NCBI GenBank assembly: GCA_049889535.1
Contig: JBMHDF010000013.1
Span: forward strand, 169,140-233,139
Direction: 5' to 3'
DNA from: JAYQKL01 sp049889535
GTDB lineage: Bacteria > Pseudomonadota > Alphaproteobacteria > RS24
Length of the DNA stretch: 64,000 nt
The notes beneath the pieces were generated by a model. The model was given only the letters and a program-made list of their open reading frames with translations. It searched no databases and was not told the origin of the DNA. The position numbers and the translations under genes are program-made. Below, piece by piece: positions 1-8,200 of the stretch. Within the stretch, counting starts at the first letter, position 1. Each line of letters begins with the position of its first letter.

Positions 1-25
1 AAAAATAAATGCAGTAAAAATTTAG

Positions 26-991
26 TTAAATTTTACGCAGCAGCACTTCATCAATCTGGTGTGCGGCATTTTTATGTAAAATCAAATCGGCGCGCCAGCG
101 TGTGGGTAAAATATTTTGTTCAAGATTAAGCTGGTTAATCCGCCGCCAAATATCTTTTGCGGTTTGCACGGCTGTTTCGTCATCTAAATCTGCATAGCGA
201 GCAAAATACGCACCCGGCCGGTTAAACGCCGTGCGCCGCAATTCTAAAAACCGCGCAACATACCAAGCTTCTATCACAGGCGTTTCGGCATCAATATAAA
301 TAGAGAAATCAAAAAAATCAGAAATAAAAGGTGTCTCAGCATCAGCGTCCTGCAAACGCGCGGGCTGGAGAACATTGAGACCCTCAACAATCAAAATATC
401 AGGGCTGTCGACGGATATGCTTTCATCCATCATCACATCATAGGCTATGTGTGAATAAACTGGCGCGGTTAAATCTGTTGCCCCTGATTTAACAGACGAC
501 AGAAATTGTCGCAACGCGACCAAATCAAAGCTCTCAGGAAACCCTTTGCGCTCCATCAGACCGCGCTTTTCCAGCTCGTCATTAGAATATAAAAACCCAT
601 CTGTTGTGATGAGCTGCACTTTTGGATGGCTTTCCCATCGCGCCAGCATTTCACGCAAAATACGCGAGGTCGTGCTTTTGCCCACAGCGACCGAACCAGC
701 AACGCCGATAATATAAGGCACTTTGCGTTCTCGCCCGAGAAACTTATTAGAAGCTGCAAACAAGCCCTGCGTCGATTCAACATATAAACTTAGAAGCCGC
801 GACAAGGGTAGATAAATCTGCTCAACCTCTTTAAGCGAGACCGTTTCACCGCGCCCACGTAAATTAATAATTTCTTTTTCTGTGAGCTTAAGCTGTTCAT
901 CGCGCTGCAAAGCGCCCCATTCTTGGGCCGAAAAACAGCGATAAGGGGATTCAGCGGGCAAGGCCTGAGATAGAGGGGTTGTGGGGGACAT
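26..991 (-). CDS. coaA: Type I pantothenate kinase
   Basis: ATP-dependent phosphorylation of pantothenate, the first step of coenzyme A synthesis, in the cytoplasm. The 321-residue protein has the usual length of the bacterial CoaA (PanK type I) family. A P-loop, GSVAVGKS, lies at about residues 99-106 after an N-terminal helical segment, and the DGFLY and RADLILHK segments are typical of the family. It is the last gene of the minus-strand his cluster, 27 bp downstream of hisE, an arrangement common in Alphaproteobacteria. The ATG at 991 gives a normal N-terminus. The family assignment is secure; co-transcription with the his genes is inferred from spacing. Confidence 0.96.
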   Translation of the reverse strand: MSPTTPLSQALPAESPYRCFSAQEWGALQRDEQLKLTEKEIINLRGRGETVSLKEVEQIYLPLSRLLSLYVESTQGLFAASNKFLGRERKVPYIIGVAGSVAVGKSTTSRILREMLARWESHPKVQLITTDGFLYSNDELEKRGLMERKGFPESFDLVALRQFLSSVKSGATDLTAPVYSHIAYDVMMDESISVDSPDILIVEGLNVLQPARLQDADAETPFISDFFDFSIYIDAETPVIEAWYVARFLELRRTAFNRPGAYFARYADLDDETAVQTAKDIWRRINQLNLEQNILPTRWRADLILHKNAAHQIDEVLLRKI

Positions 992-1018
992 ATGTTTTTG
1001 GCCTTCCTATGGCTTGGC

Positions 1019-1366
1019 TTATCCTTTTGGCCGCGCCGCTTTTTCATCAAGGCCAGAAACACCTTCTCGGCGTTGCAACTCAACCAAAACATCGTCAAGC
1101 TCAATATCTGCACCGGCAAGCACAACCAGCAGATGATAAAGCACATCTGCGGCTTCCTTTGTCAGGCCCGTCTTATCATTTTGCAGCGCCGCAATAACAG
1201 TCTCAACGGCCTCTTCAGCCAATTTACGCGCTGGCTTTTCTGGTGCTTGCGCCAAAAGTTGGGCCGTATAAGATTGTGCAACGTCACCGCCTTTGCGGCT
1301 TTTAATTGTTGCAAATAAAGCCGCTAAAACGGAATCTGAGTGCTGCGTTTTATTATCACCAGACAT
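1019..1366 (-). CDS. hisE: Phosphoribosyl-ATP pyrophosphatase
   Basis: Hydrolyses phosphoribosyl-ATP to phosphoribosyl-AMP and pyrophosphate, the second step of histidine synthesis. The 115 residues form a stand-alone all-alpha MazG-like HisE. The EEAVETVIAA and KEAADVLYHLLV helices carry the acidic metal ligands. It is a separate gene rather than a HisI-HisE fusion, and no hisI is visible in this window. It sits between hisF, across an 82-bp gap holding an inverted repeat, and coaA. Confidence 0.95.
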   Translation of the reverse strand: MSGDNKTQHSDSVLAALFATIKSRKGGDVAQSYTAQLLAQAPEKPARKLAEEAVETVIAALQNDKTGLTKEAADVLYHLLVVLAGADIELDDVLVELQRREGVSGLDEKAARPKG

Positions 1367-1393
1367 GTCTTAATCTCTCAATCATTTCGCTTC

Positions 1394-1431
1394 CTTTCAT
1401 AACATATTTTAAGAATGCGTTGTTATGAAAG
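1394..1431. repeat. 10-bp inverted repeat between hisF and hisE
   Basis: Ten bases at 1394-1403 (CTTTCATAAC) are exactly complementary to 1422-1431, with an 18-base loop. A second small palindrome (AAAGAA-T-TTCTTT, 1428-1440) overlaps its right arm. The element is downstream of the hisF stop and upstream of the hisE start. It could be a processing or attenuation hairpin or a protein-binding site. There is no clear poly-U run, so it is not a convincing terminator. Confidence 0.5.
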
Positions 1432-1448
1432 AATTTCTTTATCAGCTT

Positions 1449-2207
1449 TTAAAGCCGCACCGCAATGCCAGCCTCTGCCATGACTTTCTTGGTCTCGGCG
1501 ATTGTGTAATCGCCAAAATGAAAAATCGACGCCGCCAGAACCGCGCTGGCATGGCCCTCAAGGACACCTGCCACGAAATGGTCCGCATGCCCCACACCGC
1601 CAGAGGCAATGACGGGAACCGGCACAGCATCGGATAATTGCCGCGTTAAGGCAAGGTCGAAACCCTCCCGCGTGCCATCGCGATCCATCGAGGTCAGCAA
1701 AATTTCGCCCGCGCCCCGCGCCACCATATCGCGCGCAAAGCCAATCGCTTCAATGCCTGTCGCCTCGCGGCCGCCATGCGTAAAAATTTCCCATCGGTCA
1801 TCATCAACCTGCTTGGCATCAATCGCGACAACAATACATTGTGACCCAAATTTTTGCGCCGCCTCTGCCACCACGTCCGGATTGCGCACCGCAGCCGTGT
1901 TAAAAGATACTTTATCCGCACCCGCCAATAAAAGACTGCGCACATCCCGTACCTCGCGCACGCCGCCACCAACTGTGAGCGGCATAAAACATTGCTCTGC
2001 CGTCGCGCGGACAACATCCAACAAAATAGACCGCTTCTCGTGACTGGCCGTAATATCGAGAAAACACAATTCGTCTGCACCTTCTTTATCATAGGTGCGC
2101 GCCGCCTCAACCGGGTCGCCCGCATCAATCAGGTCAACAAATTGAACCCCTTTTACGACGCGGCCATCAGCCACATCAAGACAGGGTATGATGCGTGTCT
2201 TAAGCAT
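1449..2207 (-). CDS. hisF: Imidazole glycerol phosphate synthase, cyclase subunit
   Basis: Cyclase half of IGP synthase. It uses ammonia from HisH to turn PRFAR into imidazole glycerol phosphate and AICAR. The 252-residue (beta-alpha)8 barrel begins LKTRIIPCLDVADGRVVKG. The catalytic Asp of the first strand lies in CLDV, the second in LLTSMDRDG, and the phosphate-binding segments VGGGVR and IASGGVG are present. Its ATG overlaps the hisA stop by one base (TAATG), so the two are probably translationally coupled. The neighbours hisA and hisH supply its substrate and partner. Confidence 0.97.
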   Translation of the reverse strand: MLKTRIIPCLDVADGRVVKGVQFVDLIDAGDPVEAARTYDKEGADELCFLDITASHEKRSILLDVVRATAEQCFMPLTVGGGVREVRDVRSLLLAGADKVSFNTAAVRNPDVVAEAAQKFGSQCIVVAIDAKQVDDDRWEIFTHGGREATGIEAIGFARDMVARGAGEILLTSMDRDGTREGFDLALTRQLSDAVPVPVIASGGVGHADHFVAGVLEGHASAVLAASIFHFGDYTIAETKKVMAEAGIAVRL

Positions 2208-2944
2208 TAACGCACCCCCTCAAGCGCCAAAACCTCAGTCGGGTCAAGGCGGCCATCATAAAGAGCCCGACCTGAAATCGCCCCAATAATGCCGCTCGCC
2301 TCATGCTTTTGCAGCGCCACAACATCGTCAATCCCGGCCAGCCCGCCAGAGGCAATAATCGGGATAGAAACCGCCGCCGCCAGTTTTGCCGTCGCCTCAA
2401 TATTCACACCTTTTAACAGGCCGTCGCGGTCAATATCGGTATAAATAATAGAGGCCACGCCCACATCCTCAAATTGGCGCGCCAAATCAATTGCGTCCAT
2501 ATTGCTTTCTTCAGCCCAACCCTCAACCGCAACTTTGCCGCCGCGCGCATCAATACCAACAATAATTTGGTCCGGGTAAAGCGCGCAGGCCTCTTTGACC
2601 AGCGCTGGGTCGCGCACAGCAATCGTGCCAAGAATAACGCGGCGCACGCCTTTATCGAGCCATAGCTTTATCGTATCCAAATCACGAATGCCGCCGCCAA
2701 GCTGAACAGGGGCTTTGGTTGCCGCTAAAATCGCCTCTACCGCAGAGGCATTAACCGGCGCGCCCGCAAATGCGCCATCCAAATCCACCAAATGTAAATG
2801 CGAAAAGCCCTGCGCGGCAAAAGCCCGCGCTTGATCTGCCGGACTGGCATTAAAAACTGTGGCGCGCGCCATATCGCCTTGTTCGAGGCGTACACATTCG
2901 CCATTTTTTAAATCAATCGCAGGAAAAAGGATCATGGCCGCCAC
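2207..2944 (-). CDS. hisA: ProFAR isomerase (HisA)
   Basis: Isomerises ProFAR to PRFAR, the substrate of HisF. The 245-residue barrel is a paralogue of HisF and shows the same half-barrel phosphate loops (LGGGIRD, IIASGGL). It has the family start FPAIDLKNGECVRL, with the catalytic Asp in AIDL. Its 5' end overlaps hisH by 13 bases and its 3' end overlaps hisF by one base, indicating one polycistronic message. Two extra residues precede the usual Met-Ile start; a start at the internal ATG would shorten the overlap. Confidence 0.97.
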   Translation of the reverse strand: MAAMILFPAIDLKNGECVRLEQGDMARATVFNASPADQARAFAAQGFSHLHLVDLDGAFAGAPVNASAVEAILAATKAPVQLGGGIRDLDTIKLWLDKGVRRVILGTIAVRDPALVKEACALYPDQIIVGIDARGGKVAVEGWAEESNMDAIDLARQFEDVGVASIIYTDIDRDGLLKGVNIEATAKLAAAVSIPIIASGGLAGIDDVVALQKHEASGIIGAISGRALYDGRLDPTEVLALEGVR

Positions 2945-3588
2945 CTTAAAAAATTATCAATAAATTTCAGGCCATTTGTTTGGCTTTTCTCGGGGTGAAA
3001 TTGCGTACCCACCATATTGTCACGGCCAATCATAGCGGCAAAATTTACACCATAATTGCATGTCGCCAAAATATCTGCGCTTTGCGCAGGCATGGCCTGA
3101 AAGCTATGCACAAAATAAACATCTTCTCCACCCAAACCATTGACCAGCGCGTGCGCGCCCGTTGGGTTTATTTCATTCCACCCCATATGCGGGATTTTGA
3201 GCGTTTTATCCTGCGGCTGCAAAACATCAACATCGCCTTTAATCCAGCCAAGACCCGCATAGGGCGCCCCCTGATTATGTGATTTATTCTCATGGCCGCG
3301 CGCCAGCATAAGCTGCATGCCCACACAAATACCCAGAAACGGATAAGCTTGCGCGACAACACGCTCATTAAGCGCCTCAATCATGCCCGGAATAGCCGCT
3401 AGCCCCGCCGCACAATCACCAAAAGCCCCGACGCCCGGCAACACAATATAATCCGCCGCCAAAACATCTTCAGCCGATTGGCTGAGTATCACTTTTGCCG
3501 ATTTATCCTGCGTGCTGGCGACACGCTCAAACGCCTTTTGCGCCGAGCGCAAATTGCCGGAGTCGTAATCTATCAATGCAATCTTCAA
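2932..3588 (-). CDS. hisH: Imidazole glycerol phosphate synthase, glutamine amidotransferase subunit
   Basis: Class I glutaminase that feeds ammonia to HisF. The 218-residue protein starts IALIDYDSGNLRSA, as HisH proteins do. It has the nucleophile Cys in LGICVGMQL and the His/Glu of the triad in TQFHPEKSQ near the C-terminus, so all three triad residues are present. It lies 34 bp downstream of hisB with no other gene between them. Confidence 0.97.
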   Translation of the reverse strand: MKIALIDYDSGNLRSAQKAFERVASTQDKSAKVILSQSAEDVLAADYIVLPGVGAFGDCAAGLAAIPGMIEALNERVVAQAYPFLGICVGMQLMLARGHENKSHNQGAPYAGLGWIKGDVDVLQPQDKTLKIPHMGWNEINPTGAHALVNGLGGEDVYFVHSFQAMPAQSADILATCNYGVNFAAMIGRDNMVGTQFHPEKSQTNGLKFIDNFLRWRP

Positions 3589-3622
3589 AATTGGCTTCCT
3601 ATTGGCCTCTTAACGCGCGTGA

Positions 3623-4222
3623 CTAGCTGCCCAACACACCTTTGGTTGACGGAATTTCGTCAGATTTACGCGGGTCAATTTCAATCGCCTGACGCAAAGC
3701 GCGGGCCAACGCTTTAAAGCATGACTCAATAATATGATGATTATTTTCCCCATACATATTTTCAACATGCAGTGTAATGCCTGCGGCCTGCGCAAAAGCC
3801 TGAAACCATTCCTTAAACAATTCAGTATCCATATCCCCCAATTTTGGTTTTGAAAAAGATACTTTCCAAATCAAATAAGGGCGCTGGGATACATCTAAAG
3901 AAACCCGCGTACAGGTTTCATCCATTGGAATAATCGCCGAGCCATAACGCGTTAGGCCTTTAAAATCGCCCAAAGCCTCCCGCACAGCCTCACCGATGAC
4001 GATGCCTGTGTCTTCGGTTGTGTGGTGGTAATCAATGTGCAGGTCACCTTTTGCCTTAACTTCAAGATCAATAAGCGAGTGGCGCGAAAGCTGTTCGAGC
4101 ATGTGGTCTAAAAACCCTATGCCGGTCGACACATCATAAATACCCTTACCATCAAGGTTGAGTTTAACCGCAACGCCCGTTTCTTTAGTATCTCGTGAAA
4201 CCTCTGCTGTTCTTTGCGTCAT
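3623..4222 (-). CDS. hisB: Imidazoleglycerol-phosphate dehydratase
   Basis: Dehydrates imidazole glycerol phosphate to imidazole acetol phosphate. At 199 residues it is the monofunctional form, without the phosphatase domain of the enterobacterial HisB fusion. The Mn-binding motifs HMLEQLSRH and DYHHTTED occur in the first half, and their second-half counterparts include EWFQAFA and NNHHIIES. It is the first gene of the visible his run. The 77 bp upstream, before smr, may hold a promoter, but I cannot point to convincing boxes. Confidence 0.97.
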   Translation of the reverse strand: MTQRTAEVSRDTKETGVAVKLNLDGKGIYDVSTGIGFLDHMLEQLSRHSLIDLEVKAKGDLHIDYHHTTEDTGIVIGEAVREALGDFKGLTRYGSAIIPMDETCTRVSLDVSQRPYLIWKVSFSKPKLGDMDTELFKEWFQAFAQAAGITLHVENMYGENNHHIIESCFKALARALRQAIEIDPRKSDEIPSTKGVLGS

Positions 4223-4299
4223 AATCTGAAATCCATTTATGTCTTTTACTTCTTGTCTTTTATCAGGTCAGAGGCATTGTTTCCAGACTTGTTTGCGGA

Positions 4300-4869
4300 T
4301 TAGAGGTTTTTCCTGAGTTGCACAATCAGCGCACCGCTTCCGCCATATCCGGCGCCGGCCTCTTCATAACCGACAATAAGGGGGGCAAAATCTGCGCTTC
4401 GTAACCAGATTGGAACCTCGCGGCGCAAAACACCCTCCCCGCGCACGCCCTTTCCTGTAATGACCAAAACCCAGCGCTTATTTTCTGCCTGACATTGTGC
4501 GAAAAACCCACGCAGTCTTTGACGCGCCATATCAGCAAAGTCACCATGCAAATCGATACGAGCTTCAATTTTCTTGCCGCGCTTAACGCGTCGAACTTGT
4601 TTTTTATCCAAATTTGCGGGCGCGACAGCGGGGGGCGACTTGGCTTTCTTTTTTGTCACAATCGGGGCTTGTTGGGGCGCGGGGGTTTTTTGGCGCGCGC
4701 CTGTCTCTGAGGTTTTATTTGCTGGGGCTTGTGTCAGTTTAGATTTATTTTTTTTCGCAGCTGGGAGCGGCGTCACCGATTTTGCGACCTCAGTCCATAA
4801 ACCAAAATCATCTGGTTGTCTGTTTTTTTGAGTGCCAGTTTGAGACCGCTTTTTATCCATCACCCTCAT
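4300..4869 (-). CDS. Smr-domain protein
   Basis: The C-terminal half (about residues 100-189) is a small MutS-related (Smr) domain, a fold known for nicking or cleaving nucleic acids. The IDLHG motif, the ITGKG segment and the closing YGGSGALIVQL are visible. The His that many members have just before the GGSGAL segment is a Tyr here. The first ~95 residues are Lys/Ala/Pro-rich and probably disordered. An alternative start nine bases inside (ATG at 4860) is possible. The 47-bp gap to the Tim44-like gene suggests an operon. The cellular substrate is unknown. Confidence 0.88.
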   Translation of the reverse strand: MRVMDKKRSQTGTQKNRQPDDFGLWTEVAKSVTPLPAAKKNKSKLTQAPANKTSETGARQKTPAPQQAPIVTKKKAKSPPAVAPANLDKKQVRRVKRGKKIEARIDLHGDFADMARQRLRGFFAQCQAENKRWVLVITGKGVRGEGVLRREVPIWLRSADFAPLIVGYEEAGAGYGGSGALIVQLRKNL

Positions 4870-4916
4870 GCGGGGCTATTAACACATCACTTACCCCCGC
4901 CTCCTACCAAACGCGT

Positions 4917-5555
4917 TTATGCTGTTTGGGTCGCAATTAAAACCCAATCTGGCGCACGGCTTTTTATGTCACGCTCAAAAGTCCAAAAGTCATGGGTTGA
5001 TTGGCTTTGCTCAGGACTGCCTTCGATAATTTCACCCGCCGCATCACGAATGAATGAAACAAGCTCTGCCCGAATTTGAACTGTGACGCGCGCCAGACGG
5101 CCGTCCAGCTCTGCGCGCTCAATCATTGGCTCGTCACAAGAAATAATTTTTGTTTCAAGCTGATAGCCCTGTCGCTCTCTTTCGGTCATTGACGCCTCAA
5201 ACCCGGCCAATACATCTGGGCTAACAAGCGGCGTTAAATTTTGGCGGTCATTTTCTGCATAGGCTGTCAGTATCATTTGATAAGCCTGGCCAGCACCCTG
5301 CAAGAAGCGCGCCGCATCAAAATCAGAGTCAGCCTTCATAATATCGGCCAGCCCATCTCCAGCATCAGGGTTTTCGCCTTTGGTGACAACCCGCAAAACC
5401 GGATTGGCTTGAGACTGCTCAGACATATCATCAAGCGCTGGATTATGCTTTTCAGGCCCGTCTTCATGCGTGCCAAGCACCGCCCTTAAGCGCCAAAAAA
5501 CAATCGCAATGATAATGAGTAATATGAGGTGTAAGCTATTTATTGTTGCCTCCAT
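4917..5555 (-). CDS. Tim44-domain inner-membrane protein (TimA-like)
   Basis: The 212-residue protein has one N-terminal hydrophobic helix (about residues 7-22), then a polar linker and a Tim44-like domain (about 70-212). Mitochondrial Tim44 tethers Hsp70 to the import channel; bacterial members are membrane-anchored proteins of less certain role. Alphaproteobacteria commonly carry this gene divergent from secB/fxsA, as here. In many relatives an mltA gene lies between it and smr; here the gap is only 47 bp. Its 5' end faces fxsA across 123 bp containing a direct repeat. Confidence 0.85.
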   Translation of the reverse strand: MEATINSLHLILLIIIAIVFWRLRAVLGTHEDGPEKHNPALDDMSEQSQANPVLRVVTKGENPDAGDGLADIMKADSDFDAARFLQGAGQAYQMILTAYAENDRQNLTPLVSPDVLAGFEASMTERERQGYQLETKIISCDEPMIERAELDGRLARVTVQIRAELVSFIRDAAGEIIEGSPEQSQSTHDFWTFERDIKSRAPDWVLIATQTA

Positions 5556-5609
5556 TGAAAATCATGCCAATCATACCCAAATATATGGGTAAGGTTATGC
5601 CAGATAGCA

Positions 5610-5647
5610 AGCTTTGGCTATATCTTTGACCAGCTTTGGCTGTATCT
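5610..5647. repeat. Tandem 16-bp direct repeat upstream of fxsA
   Basis: AGCTTTGGCTATATCT at 5610-5625 is repeated as AGCTTTGGCTGTATCT at 5632-5647. Fifteen of 16 bases match and the centre-to-centre spacing is 22 bp, about two helical turns. It lies between the divergent Tim44-domain gene (start 5555) and fxsA (start 5679), so a dimeric regulator could control one or both. The repeat is visible directly; the operator role is inference. Confidence 0.55.
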
Positions 5648-5678
5648 GGTTCACATTTTTCGGTTAAAAAGATTAATT

Positions 5679-6218
5679 ATGTCTTTAGCGCTTTTTATCA
5701 TATTTATTTTAATCCCCGCGATTGAAATTTATCTGTTTGCAGAAATCGGCGGCCAAATTGGCGGCGGCTGGACAATTTTATTGATTTTTGCCACGGCTTT
5801 TTTTGGGGTCGGCGTCGCGCGCTTACAGGGCATGGCGCTTTTACATAGCGCCGCCCAAGAGACAGACAGCGCAAAATCAACCGGAAACCTTGCTGTGCAT
5901 GGGTCAATGTTACTCATTGCTGGCATTATGCTTTTCTTGCCCGGCTTTTTTACAGACGCGATTGGGTTTTTATTGCTCATACCGCCGCTGCGCCCGCTTT
6001 TAGCCAAGCTTATTCTTAACCGGCTCGTTTCTGCTGAGCGCTTCACTCAATTTGGGCAAAGAACCAGCCGCGCAGGCGGCGCACAAGGCGGCAGGTTTTA
6101 CGCGCGCTCAGATATGAGACAAGAGGCAGAGACTGACATTATTATCGATACAGATTTTGAGGTACATGAAGAGCAGGTGAACAAAGCTCAAAAGAACATT
6201 GCAGATAAGAGGGATTAG
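5679..6218 (+). CDS. fxsA: FxsA-family membrane protein
   Basis: Small cytoplasmic-membrane protein of the FxsA/UPF0716 family, named for suppression of F exclusion of phage T7 in E. coli; its biochemical role is not established. The 179 residues begin with two hydrophobic segments (about 3-20 and 27-43) joined by the conserved EIYLFAEIGGQIGGGWTI region. A further hydrophobic stretch (about 70-105) and a charged cytoplasmic tail follow. It is co-oriented with secB, 80 bp upstream, and divergent from the Tim44-domain gene, the usual alphaproteobacterial arrangement. Confidence 0.9.
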   Translation: MSLALFIIFILIPAIEIYLFAEIGGQIGGGWTILLIFATAFFGVGVARLQGMALLHSAAQETDSAKSTGNLAVHGSMLLIAGIMLFLPGFFTDAIGFLLLIPPLRPLLAKLILNRLVSAERFTQFGQRTSRAGGAQGGRFYARSDMRQEAETDIIIDTDFEVHEEQVNKAQKNIADKRD

Positions 6219-6298
6219 CTCTTGATAACATAAAGGGAAAATGATGTTTTGCGATTATGCCCCAATATGTTAAATGAGTTTTCATAAAGGAGAAAAAA

Positions 6299-6823
6299 AT
6301 GAGTGAAGATAATAATCAAGAACAAAACGCCCCTGAGGGTGGGGCAGAAGCAGCAAATGGCAGCGCACCAAGCCTGAATATTTTAGCGCAATATGTCAAA
6401 GATTTATCATTTGAAAACCCGCTAGCGCCCGCCGCCGCCAAAGCGCAAGATGGCGGGCCAGATGTTGATATTCGTATCAATGTGAATGGCCGTCATTTGC
6501 AAGAAAATGATTATGAAGTTGTTTTGCATTTTAAAGTTGAGACGAAGTCGGGTGACGAAACCTCGTTCATTGTTGAGCTGCTTTATGGCGCGGTATTCCG
6601 TATACAAAATGTGCCAGAACAAGACCTCAAACCAGTCTTGCTTATTGAGGCGCCACGACAAATTTTCCCATTCGCGCGACGCATTCTAGCTGATGTTACC
6701 CGCGATGGAGGCTTCCCGCCCTTATTGCTTGACCCAATAAACTTTGTCGCACTTTATCAACAAAACGAAGCCGCCGCCCAACAGGCAGAAGCTGAACAAC
6801 AAGACAAAAAGCCTGACGCTTAA
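6299..6823 (+). CDS. secB: Protein-export chaperone SecB
   Basis: Cytosolic tetrameric chaperone that keeps precursor proteins unfolded and hands them to SecA. The 174-residue protein has an acidic N-terminal tail, the core strands beginning LNILAQYVKDLSFENPLAP, and the RQIFPFARRILADVTRDGGFPPL segment diagnostic of SecB. A strong Shine-Dalgarno, AAAGGAG at 6286-6292, sits seven bases before the ATG and fixes the start. Its stop is three bases from the convergent dnaQ stop. Confidence 0.97.
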   Translation: MSEDNNQEQNAPEGGAEAANGSAPSLNILAQYVKDLSFENPLAPAAAKAQDGGPDVDIRINVNGRHLQENDYEVVLHFKVETKSGDETSFIVELLYGAVFRIQNVPEQDLKPVLLIEAPRQIFPFARRILADVTRDGGFPPLLLDPINFVALYQQNEAAAQQAEAEQQDKKPDA

Positions 6824-6826
6824 CGC

Positions 6827-7576
6827 TTAGTCGCGAGACACCTCTTCTGCTGTCTCTGCTTTCGGCGTATCAGGGTTGAGCCATTTGGCCGGCGTTGGCA
6901 GCGTCTCTAAAAAAGCCATATGCTGGCTATGCGCCTCAGCATTCAAGCGGGGCGGCAGCGCCGTTGGTCGCGGCGCCCGTGGCTGGCGAGACATTTCTTG
7001 CGCCTCTTGCTGAGCCTTTTGAGCGGCATCTTGGCGCGCGCCATCTTGTTGGAACACGAGGCCGGGTTGGCGCCCGCCAATCAGCTCTAAATAAACCTCT
7101 GCCAGCAACAAGCTATCAAGCAATGCGCCGTGATATTCGCGCCCAGAATTATCAACATTGAAGCGCTGGCAAAGGGCATCAAGTGTGTTGCGCGCGCCCG
7201 GAAACTTTTTCCGCGCAATTACCAGCGTGTCAATAACTTCATTGTCGAGCGCGGGGCGACCTGATTTTTCCAACTCAAAATTCAAAAACCCCATATCAAA
7301 AGGGGCGTTGTGAATAATCAAGGGGGCATCCCCCACAAACGTCAGAAACTTATCCACCTCATGCTCGAACAGGGGCTTATCCGATAAAAATTCATCGGTT
7401 AGATTGGTGATGCGCAGCGCACCTTCTGACATGGGGCGTTGCGGATTGAGATAGATTTGCAAATTTTTACCCGTCGGCGTGTGATTGATAAGCTCAACGC
7501 ACCCAATCTCGACAATACGATCGCCATCTTCGGTTTTAAGGCCTGTGGTTTCTGTATCCAAAGCAATTTCGCGCAT
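6827..7576 (-). CDS. dnaQ: DNA polymerase III epsilon subunit (proofreading exonuclease)
   Basis: 3'-5' exonuclease that proofreads the replicative polymerase. The three DEDDh exonuclease motifs are in order: ALDTETTGL (ExoI), HNAPFDMGFL (ExoII) and YHGALLDSLLLAEVY (ExoIII, with His and Asp). The C-terminal ~80 residues are Ala/Gln/Pro-rich and would carry the polymerase alpha-binding region. It lies 24 bp downstream of coaE, in the origin-flanking series. Confidence 0.95.
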   Translation of the reverse strand: MREIALDTETTGLKTEDGDRIVEIGCVELINHTPTGKNLQIYLNPQRPMSEGALRITNLTDEFLSDKPLFEHEVDKFLTFVGDAPLIIHNAPFDMGFLNFELEKSGRPALDNEVIDTLVIARKKFPGARNTLDALCQRFNVDNSGREYHGALLDSLLLAEVYLELIGGRQPGLVFQQDGARQDAAQKAQQEAQEMSRQPRAPRPTALPPRLNAEAHSQHMAFLETLPTPAKWLNPDTPKAETAEEVSRD

Positions 7577-7600
7577 CTACCTACCCTTTATCGCCGCCCT

Positions 7601-8200
7601 TTAATGAGCTGAGGCTTTTAGTTTAGCGATGATTTGCTTGATTTGGCGATGCGCATCTGCAACTGAGACAGAGGTATCCACAACAAAATCAGCGCGCGCC
7701 GTTTTTTCCGCATCCGGCAGCTGTTTATCATAAATAGCAGCAAATTTTTCTTCCGTCATATTAGGGCGCGCCAACACCCGTTGCTTCTGAACTTCAAAAG
7801 GCGCAGAAACCGTCACAACATAATCAAAATCAGCGGGGTCCCCCTTTTCAAACAATAAAGGGATATCGAGAACAACAGCAAAAGCCCCTGCCTCAGCGTT
7901 TTTTTCTAAAAAACCCTGTCGCTCACGAACCAGCAATGGGTGAATTATCGATTCAAGCTTTGCTAACGCCTGCGGGTCTTTTAAAACCACCGCAGCAAGC
8001 GCCTCGCGGTCGACAGCGCCATCGACAATCGCCTGCGGAAAAACATTCTTTAAAGCCAGCGCGCCCGCGCCATTTTTTTGATAAAGCCGGTGCACAGCCG
8101 CATCAGCGTCATAACATGCGACACCTTCCTGCTCAAAAAGCTTGGCAGTGGTTGACTTGCCCATGCCAATTGAGCCTGTGAGGCCAATAAGTAACATCAT
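7601..8200 (-). CDS. coaE: Dephospho-CoA kinase
   Basis: Last step of coenzyme A synthesis, phosphorylation of the ribose 3'-OH of dephospho-CoA. The 199-residue P-loop kinase starts MMLLIGLTGSIGMGKSTTAK, with the Walker A loop at about residues 9-17. The LDIPLLFE strand and the ...RPNMTEEKF lid region follow. Its ATG overlaps the aroE stop (ATGA), so translation is probably coupled. CoaA, the first enzyme of the same pathway, lies 7 kb away. Confidence 0.96.
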   Translation of the reverse strand: MMLLIGLTGSIGMGKSTTAKLFEQEGVACYDADAAVHRLYQKNGAGALALKNVFPQAIVDGAVDREALAAVVLKDPQALAKLESIIHPLLVRERQGFLEKNAEAGAFAVVLDIPLLFEKGDPADFDYVVTVSAPFEVQKQRVLARPNMTEEKFAAIYDKQLPDAEKTARADFVVDTSVSVADAHRQIKQIIAKLKASAH

